From Clostridia bacterium (GTDB lineage Bacteria; Bacillota; Clostridia; Oscillospirales; Oscillospiraceae): a DNA stretch of 64,000 bases. The stretch lies in NCBI GenBank assembly GCA_009929315.1, contig SAAS01000004.1, positions 124,001-188,000 on the forward strand, read 5' to 3'. Below the pieces are notes generated by a model. It ran no database searches, had not been told where the DNA came from, and was given only the letters and a program-made list of their open reading frames with translations. Positions 8,186-20,245 of the stretch are shown piece after piece. Each line of letters starts with the position of its first letter. Position 1 is the first letter of the stretch. A program made the translations under genes and the position numbers.

Positions 8186-10057
8186 CTACACGCTCCAGAT
8201 AAGCGCCTCGTATGGCCTAAGCTTGTTTTTCGGAGCTTCAGGGTAATTTGTCATTACAAGGACGGCGTTCGGAAGTCTGTGTTTTCTGGACTTATCTTCA
8301 CTGCTGAGATTGCACTCGACAAAAAAGGCTTCACTGCCGTTTGCCCGCCAGTATGAAAAGAGGTTCTTTTCCTTTTTGTCGACAATTTTTATATCCCCGT
8401 AAATCAGAGCGTCATGATTTTTGCGAAACTCGATAAGCGCGCGGTGATAGTTCAAAACTGAGTTCTCATCACAAATCTGCGCCTCTGCGTTGCAGCTTTT
8501 GCAGTCCTCTCCCGCATTCAACCACGGCTCGGCGCTTGAAAAACCGGCATATTTCTCATCCGTCCATTGAACGGGAGTTCTGGCATGGTCACGGCTGCCC
8601 GCCAAAATCTTTTTGAAGGCTTCCGCTTCGCTCATAGTTTTTTTAAGCTCGTCATACAGATTGAGGCTCTCAAGATCCCTAAGCTCATCAATCGATTTAA
8701 AGCCCCTGTTCACCATGCCCAGCTCCTGTCCCTGAAAAACGAAAGGCGTTCCCTTTAGCGTTAGCAGCATGGTCGCCAGCAGCTTTGCAAGAACTGTCCG
8801 ATACTTCGGGTCCGGGTTTACTTTGGATATCATGCGCGGATTGTCGTGGTTTTCAAGGAAAAGCGCCATACGGCAGTTAGAGCCGTAGTTTTCCATCCAG
8901 TCGATCATGTATTTCTTGTAATAGTTAAGGTCGTACCTGTAATCGTCAAAGCGAACCTTCCCCGGTGTCTCAAGCTGGTCAAATGAAAACACCATATCCA
9001 GTTCCCCGCGGTAATCGGCGGTTAACAGCTTTGACATCTCCATACCTATTCCCGGAGTTTCGCCGACGGAAAAAGCGCCGTAAGGGTTGAAAGCCTTATC
9101 CCTCAGTTCATGGAGATATTCATGCAGATGCGGTCCGTAAAAATAGTGTTCCATGCCTGTGAAACCGATAAGCTCACCTATCTTGTCGTTGCCGTCCGGC
9201 AGGCCCTCGCGCTTTGAGATGTAATTGACAACATCCATCCGAAATCCGTCAACACCCTTATCGAGCCACCAGCGCACCATTTCGTTTATTTCGGCACGCA
9301 GCTCCGGATTATCCCAGTTTAAGTCCATCTGCTTTTTTGAAAACAGGTGCAGCGCATATTGCCTGCGCTCCTCAACATAGTTCCACGCGCTTCCGCTGAA
9401 AAATGAGGTCCAGTTATTTGGCTTATCTCGGAATATGTAGTAGTCACCGTATTTTGAATTTGGGTCCTGCACGGCCTTTTGGTACCATTCGTGCTCGTCG
9501 GAGCTGTGGTTGACAACGAGGTCCATTATTAGGCGCATATCTCTCTTATGGACTTCCGCAAGCAGCTCGTCAAAGTCCGCCATAGTGCCGAATTCGGCCA
9601 TTATTTTTCGATAATCGCGTATATCGTACCCGTTGTCGTCGTTCGGAGAATCATAAACGGGCGAGAGCCAAATTGCGTTAATACCAAGCTCCTTCAGATA
9701 ATTGAGCTTTGAAATAATACCGCGTAAATCGCCGATTCCGTCTCCGTTTGAGTCCATAAAGCTGCGCGGATAAATCTGGTAAAATACCGCTTCTTTCCAC
9801 CAAGCCGGAGTTTCGGCTCCGCCGCTTTTTTTCGGAATTTCCCTCTCTCCGTTTAAAAGCTCCGTCAAGGTTTCGAGAAAGGGCAAGTCAACCATACCTT
9901 TTGTCAGCTTCGGCAGCGTTTTAAGCTTAATGTTTCCGACAATCGGATTAGTCAGAATCCCGTCACCGTGCCCCATTTGGAGCAGGACTTTTCTGAGCAC
10001 ATCACGTCCGACAGGATGCGCGTAAAGCTCTTTAATCCTGCTGTTAATTGTCAGCAT
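8186..10057 (-). CDS. GH13 alpha-glucosidase (oligo-1,6-glucosidase-like)
   Basis: A 623-residue enzyme. Residues ~1-85 are an N-terminal extension (ELYAHPVGRDVLRKVL...); the catalytic barrel starts at WWKEAVFYQIYPRSF. GH13 regions visible: MDLVVNHSSDEH, nucleophile Asp in GFRMDVVN, acid/base Glu in SVGETPG, and LENHDNPR. QIYPRSF and a DSNGDGIGDL calcium-type loop fit alpha-glucosidases and oligo-1,6-glucosidases that trim short alpha-glucosides in the cytoplasm. There is no signal peptide. It follows a GPH sugar symporter by 7 nt, so imported oligosaccharide is its likely substrate. The extension is longer than usual for the family. Exact bond specificity cannot be read from sequence alone. 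Confidence 0.88.
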   Translation of the reverse strand: MLTINSRIKELYAHPVGRDVLRKVLLQMGHGDGILTNPIVGNIKLKTLPKLTKGMVDLPFLETLTELLNGEREIPKKSGGAETPAWWKEAVFYQIYPRSFMDSNGDGIGDLRGIISKLNYLKELGINAIWLSPVYDSPNDDNGYDIRDYRKIMAEFGTMADFDELLAEVHKRDMRLIMDLVVNHSSDEHEWYQKAVQDPNSKYGDYYIFRDKPNNWTSFFSGSAWNYVEERRQYALHLFSKKQMDLNWDNPELRAEINEMVRWWLDKGVDGFRMDVVNYISKREGLPDGNDKIGELIGFTGMEHYFYGPHLHEYLHELRDKAFNPYGAFSVGETPGIGMEMSKLLTADYRGELDMVFSFDQLETPGKVRFDDYRYDLNYYKKYMIDWMENYGSNCRMALFLENHDNPRMISKVNPDPKYRTVLAKLLATMLLTLKGTPFVFQGQELGMVNRGFKSIDELRDLESLNLYDELKKTMSEAEAFKKILAGSRDHARTPVQWTDEKYAGFSSAEPWLNAGEDCKSCNAEAQICDENSVLNYHRALIEFRKNHDALIYGDIKIVDKKEKNLFSYWRANGSEAFFVECNLSSEDKSRKHRLPNAVLVMTNYPEAPKNKLRPYEALIWSV

Positions 10058-10064
10058 ATTCCCA

Positions 10065-11435
10065 TCAATCCTTTTCAGATAGGTTTAAATCACCGCGCTC
10101 GGCAAGCTCCGCAACAATTTTATCGAACATTTCTTTGTCAATTTTAAACTTGAAAAGGTAAACAAGATACCCCGCGACAATTGAAATCAGCGGGAAAATA
10201 AGCATTGCGAGCTTCATCGTAAGAAGACCCTTACTCGTAACATCTTCCGGTGTCGGCGCGGAGTTAATGCCCGAAATGATGAGTGTCACCGTAACAATTC
10301 CGCTTGCCAAAGCACCGCCGATTTTGTTGATAAAGGGCTGTACCGAGAAGGTAATGCTCTCGTTTCTCTTGCCGAGTTTAAGCTGCCCGTATTCGATGGT
10401 GTCGGTCAGGAACATGAGCATTAAAAGCTGTATGAAGGCCTGCCCCACAAAAATGAGCATACCCGCGATTCCGATTACTATCATATTCATGGGCGCAAGG
10501 AAAAATACGATGTATCCGAGAACAACAAGAACCGTCGCTGCAGTGTAGAGCTGCTTGCGGTTGAACTTTTTTGAGAACAGAGGAAACACAGTGAGCGCGG
10601 CGAGCTGGGATACTCCCAACACTCCCGCGAAAATCGAGTACATTCCTTCATTCCTGTAGGCATACTTAAAGAAATAAACTCCGAAGCTGGTGGTTGTGCA
10701 GTAGCCAATCATGAATAGCGCCATGGAAATGGCCGTGAACATTAGCTGGTCGTTTTTGAACAGCACCGAGAACATCTCTTTAAGGGATGTCTTTTCCTGC
10801 TTTTGAACTATTGCGCGGTTTTCCTTGACTCCGAAGAGGGTGAAGCAAAGAAATGCCCAAGTTATCAGAACTATGGCAATGGCGAAAATGAACCACGCCT
10901 CTTTATCACCGCCGAGAGCGTTTGTTATCGGCAGAATGCCCACAACGCAAGCGAATAGACCGACATTTGCGCAAATTCTCGCAAAGGAACCTATCTTCTC
11001 ACGTTCCTTCTGGTCAATTGAGAGCGAGGGAAGCATTGACCAGTAAGCAATGTCATTTGCGCCGTAAGTAAGATCCCAAATCAGATATATGAGGACGAAA
11101 ACGATTAAAAACGCTGTGCCTCGAAGTCCGAAATCAGTAAAAAATAGAACAGTTAAAATACCGCCGATAACGCCGCCAATCGCAATCCACGGCTTGAATT
11201 TACCGTAACGCGAATGTGTATTATCGACTAAAAAGCCCATAATCGGATCGTTTAGCGCGTCAAAAATGCGTAAGGCAGTGAAGATTCCCGCCATCCACCA
11301 CATCGTTGAATCAGGCAGGTTTAAAATGTCCGTTAAGTAATAAATGAGGTACATACTCACCAGAGAATAGAGCATATCCCTGCCTACTGTTCCCAGACCG
11401 AAAAAGTAACGGTTATTTTTTACGCTTCTGTCCAT
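10065..11435 (-). CDS. GPH-family sugar:cation symporter
   Basis: A 456-residue, 12-helix permease of the glycoside-pentoside-hexuronide family (MelB/LacS-like). Diagnostic features are the N-terminal GLGTVGRDMLYSLVSMYL, LRIFDALNDPIMGFLVDNT with the cation-site acidic residues, and RYGKFKPWI in the first cytoplasmic loop. There is no C-terminal IIA-like domain, unlike LacS. It imports a sugar or glycoside with H+ or Na+. It is divergent from lacZ and co-directional with the GH13 gene, so it probably supplies galactosides or alpha-glucosides to this locus. ATG 11435 has GGGAGG upstream. The substrate is inferred from neighbours only. Confidence 0.9.
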   Translation of the reverse strand: MDRSVKNNRYFFGLGTVGRDMLYSLVSMYLIYYLTDILNLPDSTMWWMAGIFTALRIFDALNDPIMGFLVDNTHSRYGKFKPWIAIGGVIGGILTVLFFTDFGLRGTAFLIVFVLIYLIWDLTYGANDIAYWSMLPSLSIDQKEREKIGSFARICANVGLFACVVGILPITNALGGDKEAWFIFAIAIVLITWAFLCFTLFGVKENRAIVQKQEKTSLKEMFSVLFKNDQLMFTAISMALFMIGYCTTTSFGVYFFKYAYRNEGMYSIFAGVLGVSQLAALTVFPLFSKKFNRKQLYTAATVLVVLGYIVFFLAPMNMIVIGIAGMLIFVGQAFIQLLMLMFLTDTIEYGQLKLGKRNESITFSVQPFINKIGGALASGIVTVTLIISGINSAPTPEDVTSKGLLTMKLAMLIFPLISIVAGYLVYLFKFKIDKEMFDKIVAELAERGDLNLSEKD

Positions 11436-11656
11436 AATTAATTTCCTCCCTCATGCTTGAAAAAAATTAAAACCGTTTCGGCATCGCGAGTTTTTAAGCT
11501 GAGCAATGCGCGGAACGGCTTGCACACATTATACCACAGCTATTTTTTCTTTGCATTATAAATGTCAAATTTGAGCACAAAGTTTTCTTTTTTACAAAAA
11601 ATATGATGCAGCTCAGATTTTGACAATTTAGGTTGTAATTATCGAAAAGCTGTGAT

Positions 11657-11695
11657 AACATCTTAGATGATAGTTAAACTATCATCTAAGATGTT
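11657..11695. promoter_or_regulatory. Perfect 39-bp palindrome, candidate operator of the gal locus
   Basis: Two 19-bp arms (AACATCTTAGATGATAGTT and its exact complement) flank a single A at 11676. Nested inside are two CATCTNAGATG dyads centred 24 bp apart and an ATAGTTAAACTAT core. It lies in the 303-bp gap between the divergent symporter and lacZ. A TATACT hexamer at 11713-11718 could be the lacZ -10, whose -35 would then fall inside the right arm, as expected for a repressor site. The TetR regulator two genes along is the natural candidate ligand. The rest of the gap (11436-11656) is AT-rich, with a leftward TATAAT at 11533-11528 and no gene. Confidence 0.75.
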
Positions 11696-11720
11696 GACTG
11701 AAGTATCCATTTTATACTGA

Positions 11721-14891
<3,171 letters not shown>

Positions 14892-14893
14892 TT

Positions 14894-15565
14894 ATGGACA
14901 CGAAAGCAAAGCGCAGACAGGCTCTTGATATTCAGATTGAGGCCCGCAAGGAAGCAATCGTAAATGCGGCAATTCAGGAGTTCATAGAAAACGGCATAGA
15001 CAACTCAAAGATTTCAGACATAGCGAAACGAGCCGAGGTCGGCACAATAACCGTTTACAGATATTTTGAAAACAAGCCTACTCTTGTTATCGAATGCGCC
15101 ACAAAGCTATGGGAGTCTGAAACCGAGAAGCTTAGGCCGCTTCTTTTCCACGAAGGCTTTTCTTCGCTGAACGGGTTTAAACAGGCATCGCACATTTTAA
15201 GCACTTTAGCTTCGCTTTATGAATATTCGCCGATAATGCTTCGCCTGCTCGAGCAATTTGACAACTATACCGTGAGAGAGCAAATCACAAAAGAACAGCT
15301 AGTGCAATACGAGTCAGGAATTATGAAAATTCGCGCCGAAATGCTTGAATCCTTCCGCAAAGGGCAAGAGGACGGCTCAATTCGCACGGATATCGATTCG
15401 CTTAAAATTTATGCCACTGCCACTCACGCGATAATTTCGCTAAGTCAGAAACTGCTTCTGCGAGGAGAAATAATTCAAAGCGACTTGGAAACAGGCGCTA
15501 ATTTGCAGCTTAAGCTGCTTGCGGACATGGTGCTTAATTATATCAAAGCAGGAAATGAGGTGTGA
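14894..15565 (+). CDS. TetR/AcrR-family regulator of the galactoside operon
   Basis: A 223-residue protein. The N-terminal 65 residues form the TetR helix-turn-helix: AIVNAAIQEFIENGIDNSKISDIAKRAEVGTITVYRYFENK. The rest is a helical ligand domain without family-specific marks. It begins 2 nt after lacZ and ends 3 nt before the GH36 gene, so it is embedded in the operon and probably controls it. Galactosides are a plausible effector, but this is inference; TetR regulators of sugar operons are less common than LacI or AraC types. The 39-bp palindrome upstream of lacZ is the obvious candidate site. Confidence 0.88.
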   Translation: MDTKAKRRQALDIQIEARKEAIVNAAIQEFIENGIDNSKISDIAKRAEVGTITVYRYFENKPTLVIECATKLWESETEKLRPLLFHEGFSSLNGFKQASHILSTLASLYEYSPIMLRLLEQFDNYTVREQITKEQLVQYESGIMKIRAEMLESFRKGQEDGSIRTDIDSLKIYATATHAIISLSQKLLLRGEIIQSDLETGANLQLKLLADMVLNYIKAGNEV

Positions 15566-15568
15566 TAA

Positions 15569-17317
15569 GTGGGTATCTTAGTCGGTAAACTGACCTATAA
15601 GAAGGGCGGCAAAGAAAGCTCTGTAAGCTTAGCCAAAAGTTTTGAATCAAAGGATTTATCTATTACGGCAAGCCAAGCGCCCTATTGCGGCGGTACACGC
15701 TTCACAGCAGTTTTGACTCCAAAAAGCGAGCTTGAAATTACCGCATGCACCGTTTTTACTGATGAGGGTCTTTCAAAGGAAAGCAAGTTGTTTTTAAACG
15801 GTTATCAGACCTGGACGGACAGCAAGGAAGTTACACTCGAATATTCCGTTCCGAAACTGAATTTCTTGGCAAAGCCTTTAATCGGTATGTACGGCGACTA
15901 CGGCTTTTTTAGACACAGCCGCTCAAAACTTCACAGCTATACCTATACCTACATCAAAAATAGCGGCGACGCCGTAACGCTATACGGCTCCTTATCCGAA
16001 AAGTTCGGCTACACCCTCTTTGAGTACGACAAAGTAAAGAGCTGTCTCACCGTTTTGAAGGACTGCAGCGGGCTCTGCCCGAAGGTCGGCGAGCCTTATG
16101 TTCTGTTTGACCTCTATATTATTAACGCTGAAGAAAGCGCTGCCTTCGACGGCTATTTCTCAGCTCAAAATGTCGAGAAACCGAAAGTTAAACCCTGCAC
16201 GGGCTGGACGAGTTGGTACAACTACTACACCAAAGTTACTCAAAACGACGTTTTGGAAAATCTTGAGTCTTTCAGTTCACGCGAGCTGCCAATTGACTAT
16301 TTTCAGATTGACGACGGCTTTCAGCAGGCAGTCGGCGACTGGCTTTCAATAAATAATAAGTTCCCTCGGGGAATGGGCTATTTAGCCGACGAAATACACA
16401 GCGCAGGTTATAAGGCCGGACTTTGGCTTGCTCCGATAATTTGTGAAAAGACCTCCCAAATATACAGAGACCACCCCGACTGGGTGCTCTGCAAAGCAGG
16501 GTTCAATCCAGGCTGGAGCGGTGTGTTTTATGCTCTGGATTTCTATAATCCCGAGGTGCGGGCATATTTGCGTGAGGTTTTTGACACTGTTTTGAATAAG
16601 TGGAATTTCGACATGGTTAAGCTCGACTTTTTGTATGCCGCCTGTCTCAAGCCCCCGAAAGACAAAACCCGCGGGCAGGTCATGTGCGAGTTCTTTGAAT
16701 TTCTGCGTGATATTTCGGGCGATAAGATTATTCTTGGCTGCGGCGCTCCTCTCGGCTGTGCTTTCGGGCTTTTTGATTACTGTCGCATAAGCAGTGACGT
16801 TGCTCTCATGTGGGAGGACAAAGCGCTTTCCGCTCTTAATTACAGGGAGAGGGTATCGACAGTTAATGCTCTCACCAGTACAATCGGGAGATTTAATCTG
16901 AACGGAAGGGCATTTTTAAACGACCCTGATGTTTTTATTCTGCGAAATTCAAACAACAAGCTGACAGACGACCAGAAATACACGCTGTTTATGATTAACA
17001 GCGTTCTGGGCGGGCTTGTCTTCACCTCTGACAACATAAACGAGTATTCCGAAAGACAAATGGAGCTTTTTAAAACGCTGTTTAAACGCGAAAGCGTTGA
17101 AGTGAAAAGCATTACTGCTGCTGATACAGTCACGGTACGATATAACGAGGGCGAAAAGGAACTTTGTCTGCTCAGCAATTTAAGCGTAAAAAAGGCTTTT
17201 GCTACAGTACCTTTCAACTCTTTGACGCAAAGTGAAAATCGCTTTTTAGCGAAAGATGAATTAATTGAGCTTCGCCCCTGCCAGACGGTTTGTTTGCGAA
17301 GTTCTGACAGCCAATAA
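15569..17317 (+). CDS. GH36-family alpha-galactosidase
   Basis: A 582-residue protein with a beta-sandwich N-terminal region and a catalytic barrel. Motifs: GWTSWYNYYT at the barrel start, DYFQIDDGFQ, LWLAPIICE, nucleophile Asp 353 in VKLDFLYA and the acid/base region RISSDVALMW (Asp 410). It should release terminal alpha-galactose from melibiose- or raffinose-type sugars. It is shorter than the ~730-residue classical GH36 enzymes, so it belongs to a compact subgroup. The start is GTG 15569, with GAGG 8 nt upstream inside the tetR end. Its place between lacZ and galK makes a galactose-releasing role very likely. Confidence 0.86.
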   Translation: MGILVGKLTYKKGGKESSVSLAKSFESKDLSITASQAPYCGGTRFTAVLTPKSELEITACTVFTDEGLSKESKLFLNGYQTWTDSKEVTLEYSVPKLNFLAKPLIGMYGDYGFFRHSRSKLHSYTYTYIKNSGDAVTLYGSLSEKFGYTLFEYDKVKSCLTVLKDCSGLCPKVGEPYVLFDLYIINAEESAAFDGYFSAQNVEKPKVKPCTGWTSWYNYYTKVTQNDVLENLESFSSRELPIDYFQIDDGFQQAVGDWLSINNKFPRGMGYLADEIHSAGYKAGLWLAPIICEKTSQIYRDHPDWVLCKAGFNPGWSGVFYALDFYNPEVRAYLREVFDTVLNKWNFDMVKLDFLYAACLKPPKDKTRGQVMCEFFEFLRDISGDKIILGCGAPLGCAFGLFDYCRISSDVALMWEDKALSALNYRERVSTVNALTSTIGRFNLNGRAFLNDPDVFILRNSNNKLTDDQKYTLFMINSVLGGLVFTSDNINEYSERQMELFKTLFKRESVEVKSITAADTVTVRYNEGEKELCLLSNLSVKKAFATVPFNSLTQSENRFLAKDELIELRPCQTVCLRSSDSQ

Positions 17318-17340
17318 TGTTGATATTTGTGGAGTAAATT

Positions 17341-18609
17341 ATGGAGAATGTTACTGATGGTATAACTGTTCCGCGCGAAAAGCTTTATCGGCTCTACCCG
17401 GATACGGACACTTTTGAAATTGAAAAACGTCTGAATCTTGCACTTGACGGGTATAGGCGTGTTTACGGAGCGGGCTCTCCCCGTCTGTTCACCGCGCCCG
17501 GGCGAACAGAGCTTTGCGGCAATCACACCGACCATCAGCGCGGACTTGTTATCGCAGCGGCTGTTAACCTTGATGATGCAGCCGCCGCGGAAATTAACGG
17601 TGAAGCTGTCATACGGGTTTTTTCCGAGGAGTACGGTGCCTCAACGGTTGATCTGTCCGAGCTTTCGCCGCGTCCGGACGAACTTGGTACTCCGTCCGCT
17701 ATAATCCGCGGAGTTTCCGAATATTTTACATTGCAGGGTTTCCCAGCGCCACGAGGCTTCAACGCGTATATTTCAGGTCAAGTGCCCGTCGGTTCAGGGC
17801 TATCCAGCTCAGCTGCATTTGAGGTCCTAATAGCCTGTGTCTTAAACGGTCTGTTTTACGGCGGAACAATCAGTCCTGAAGTCATGGCGCATGCAGGGCA
17901 GTACGCAGAGAATAATCACTTCGGAAAGCCCTGCGGACTTATGGATCAGATGGCTTCTGCCGTCGGAGGCATTATCGGGATCGATTTCAGACATTCCGAT
18001 AAACCTGAAATTGAACGTCTGCCGATTCATTTTTCGGATTACGGTTATGCTCTTTGCATTATTGACACGGGCGCAAAGCACGATAAGCTCGGCGATGAAT
18101 ACGCCCCCATTCCGACAGAAATGAGTTCAGTCGCACAGCTTTTGGGTGGGGAGAGATTGAGAGATCTGACAAAAGAAAGATTTTTCGAGGAGCTTCCGCA
18201 CTTGAGGGGCAAGGTTTCCGACCGCGCCTTGCTCCGCGCAATCCACTTCTTCAGCGAGAATGAGCGTGTTTTACTCGGACTTGAAGCACTCAAGAAAAAG
18301 GATTTTGAAAGTTTCCTTCAGCTTGAACGTGAGAGCGGACTTTCAAGCTACATGCATCTTCAAAACATATATCCGAGCGGGGCTGTTTCTGACCAGTCCG
18401 CCGCCCTTGCGCTTGCTTGGTGCGAGAGGCTCCTTGGCGAAAAAGGCGCTTTCAGAATACACGGAGGAGGCTTCGGCGGTACTGTACAGGCCTTTGTGCC
18501 CACTTCCTCTGCTGAACAATTCAAAACGGATATGGAGCTTTTAACAGGGGCGGGCAGCTGCCGATTTCATAAAATTCGCGACGCAGGTGCGGCAGAAATC
18601 ATTCTTTAA
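17341..18609 (+). CDS. galK: Galactokinase
   Basis: A 422-residue GHMP kinase that phosphorylates galactose at C1, the first Leloir step. Motif 1 reads PGRTELCGNHTDHQRG, motif 2 VPVGSGLSSSAAFE (the ATP loop) and motif 3 GGGFGGTVQAF. The galactose-binding motif has GNHTDH where many galactokinases have GEHTDY, a substitution I associate with longer clostridial members. ATG 17341 has GGAG upstream. It is flanked by the GH36 gene and galT in one direction, so galactose freed by either galactosidase flows straight into this kinase. No galE is present in the window. Confidence 0.93.
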   Translation: MENVTDGITVPREKLYRLYPDTDTFEIEKRLNLALDGYRRVYGAGSPRLFTAPGRTELCGNHTDHQRGLVIAAAVNLDDAAAAEINGEAVIRVFSEEYGASTVDLSELSPRPDELGTPSAIIRGVSEYFTLQGFPAPRGFNAYISGQVPVGSGLSSSAAFEVLIACVLNGLFYGGTISPEVMAHAGQYAENNHFGKPCGLMDQMASAVGGIIGIDFRHSDKPEIERLPIHFSDYGYALCIIDTGAKHDKLGDEYAPIPTEMSSVAQLLGGERLRDLTKERFFEELPHLRGKVSDRALLRAIHFFSENERVLLGLEALKKKDFESFLQLERESGLSSYMHLQNIYPSGAVSDQSAALALAWCERLLGEKGAFRIHGGGFGGTVQAFVPTSSAEQFKTDMELLTGAGSCRFHKIRDAGAAEIIL

Positions 18610-18631
18610 CACTGAAATACGGAGATAAAAC

Positions 18632-20137
18632 ATGAGTAGAATTAGCGTTAGTTCGGCAATTCTCGGCTTAGTTGAATACGCCGTTCGCAAAGGTTTGCTG
18701 GCCTCGGAAGACAAAACATGGGCAGCGAACAGCATGCTGGGTCATCTGCGGCTCAGCGGCATCGAGCCTTCCGCTACGACTGCGGAGCTTCCGCTTGAGG
18801 AGCTTATCGATGTTCTTATTGACGACGCGGTAGAGCGCGGAATTATTCCGAATACCTCAGCAAACCGAGATTTGCTCGATACTGCTCTTATGGGCTCTAT
18901 AACTCCTCGCCCTTCGGAAGTTGGAAAACACTTTCAGGCGCTCTATTCTGAGAGCTCAAGAACCGCAACCGATTGGTTTTACAGGTTTTGCATGGACTGC
19001 AACTACATTCGGGAATACAGACTGGAAAAAGACGTCAAGTGGACGTATACCGGCAAATACGGCGAGATGGAAATAACAATCAATCTTGCAAAGCCCGAAA
19101 AAGACCCTCTGGATATTGCAGCCGCCCTTCATGCCGAAAAATCAGCTTATCCTTCCTGTCAACTCTGCCGTGAAAACGAGGGCTATTTCGGTCGTGCCGA
19201 TTATCCCGGAAGGCAAAACCTTCGCATAGTACCTATTAAGATTCTCGGTGAGAACTGGGGCTTTCAGTACTCGCCCTATGTGTATTATAACGAGCACAGC
19301 ATTGTGCTGAACGATATCCATACTCCCATGCTCATTGACGAGTCCTGTTTCCGAAAGCTCTTTGACTTCATCGATAAATTTCCGCACTATTTTGTCGGCT
19401 CAAACGCCGACCTGCCGATTGTCGGCGGCTCCATACTATCACATGAGCATTTCCAGAGCGGACGCTATGAGTTCCCTATTGAACGCGCAGAAATCATTGA
19501 AGAATTACCGGTATCGAGTTTAAGCGGGGTAAGTATCGGGCACTTAAACTGGCCCTTGCCGACACTCAGGCTAAAAGGCGAAAAAAGCGAAACGCTCGCA
19601 AAAACTGCCGGTATTATTCTTAATGCCTGGCGCGTCTACGATGACCCGAGCGTCGATATTCTTTCAAATACCGACGGAACACCTCACAACACCATCACTC
19701 CGATTGCACGAATGCACGGCGGACTATACGAGATGGACCTTGTTTTGCGCAATAATCGCACGACGGCGCAACACCCGCTCGGACTGTTTCACCCGCACGC
19801 AGAGCTTCACCATATCAAAAAAGAAAACATCGGGTTAATCGAAGTTATGGGGCTTGCTATTCTTCCTCCACATCTCAAAACCGAGCTTTCACTGCTCGGT
19901 GAGGCTATGCTGACAGGCGGAGATTTGCAACGACCCGAAATAAGCCGTCACGCCGAATGGGCGGAAGAAATTTTAATAAGAAGGAAGCTCACAAGGGAGA
20001 ACATTGATGTGGTTTTGCGCGAGGAGGTAGGCGCGGTATTCGAAAAATGTCTTGAACACGCGGGTGTTTTCGCACAAGATGAAAAGGGCAAGACCGCCTT
20101 CCGCCGATTTGCAGATGAACTGATTAAGCTTCTGTAA
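18632..20137 (+). CDS. galT: UDP-glucose-hexose-1-phosphate uridylyltransferase, class II
   Basis: A 501-residue enzyme of the Firmicutes GalT type, which is longer than the ~350-residue E. coli type. It converts galactose-1-phosphate and UDP-glucose to UDP-galactose and glucose-1-phosphate. Recognisable segments include ITPRPSEVGKHFQALY, CQLCRENEGYFGR, GGSILSHEHFQSG with the catalytic His region, NTITPIARM and LGLFHPHAELHHIKKENIGLIEVMG. ATG 18632 has GGAG upstream. It is the last gene of the galactoside operon and ends at a terminator. Confidence 0.94.
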   Translation: MSRISVSSAILGLVEYAVRKGLLASEDKTWAANSMLGHLRLSGIEPSATTAELPLEELIDVLIDDAVERGIIPNTSANRDLLDTALMGSITPRPSEVGKHFQALYSESSRTATDWFYRFCMDCNYIREYRLEKDVKWTYTGKYGEMEITINLAKPEKDPLDIAAALHAEKSAYPSCQLCRENEGYFGRADYPGRQNLRIVPIKILGENWGFQYSPYVYYNEHSIVLNDIHTPMLIDESCFRKLFDFIDKFPHYFVGSNADLPIVGGSILSHEHFQSGRYEFPIERAEIIEELPVSSLSGVSIGHLNWPLPTLRLKGEKSETLAKTAGIILNAWRVYDDPSVDILSNTDGTPHNTITPIARMHGGLYEMDLVLRNNRTTAQHPLGLFHPHAELHHIKKENIGLIEVMGLAILPPHLKTELSLLGEAMLTGGDLQRPEISRHAEWAEEILIRRKLTRENIDVVLREEVGAVFEKCLEHAGVFAQDEKGKTAFRRFADELIKLL

Positions 20138-20196
20138 TTTGATAATGCATTAGTTCCAAAGAAAAGCCGTGATATAACAAACCGAATTTCTTAAAT

Positions 20197-20228
20197 AAAG
20201 AGGGTGCTGAATAATCAGCACCCTCTTT
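20197..20228. terminator. Bidirectional intrinsic terminator
   Basis: AAAGAGGGTGCTGA and its exact complement flank a 4-nt ATAA loop, with A-rich and T-rich flanks. It closes the gal operon and the convergent regulator gene. Confidence 0.92.
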
Positions 20229-20245
20229 TCTTTGAAATAAATTGT

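Noticed and set aside
11470..11490. CcpA-type cre site (AAACCGTTTCGGCA)
   Set aside because: The match to the consensus is partial and nothing else supports it.
11694..11718. TTGACT with TATACT as the lacZ promoter
   Set aside because: Only 13 nt separate them, too short for a vegetative promoter; the -35 more likely lies inside the palindrome.
16840..17535. Minus-strand 231-aa ORF
   Set aside because: Antisense to the GH36 end and galK start.
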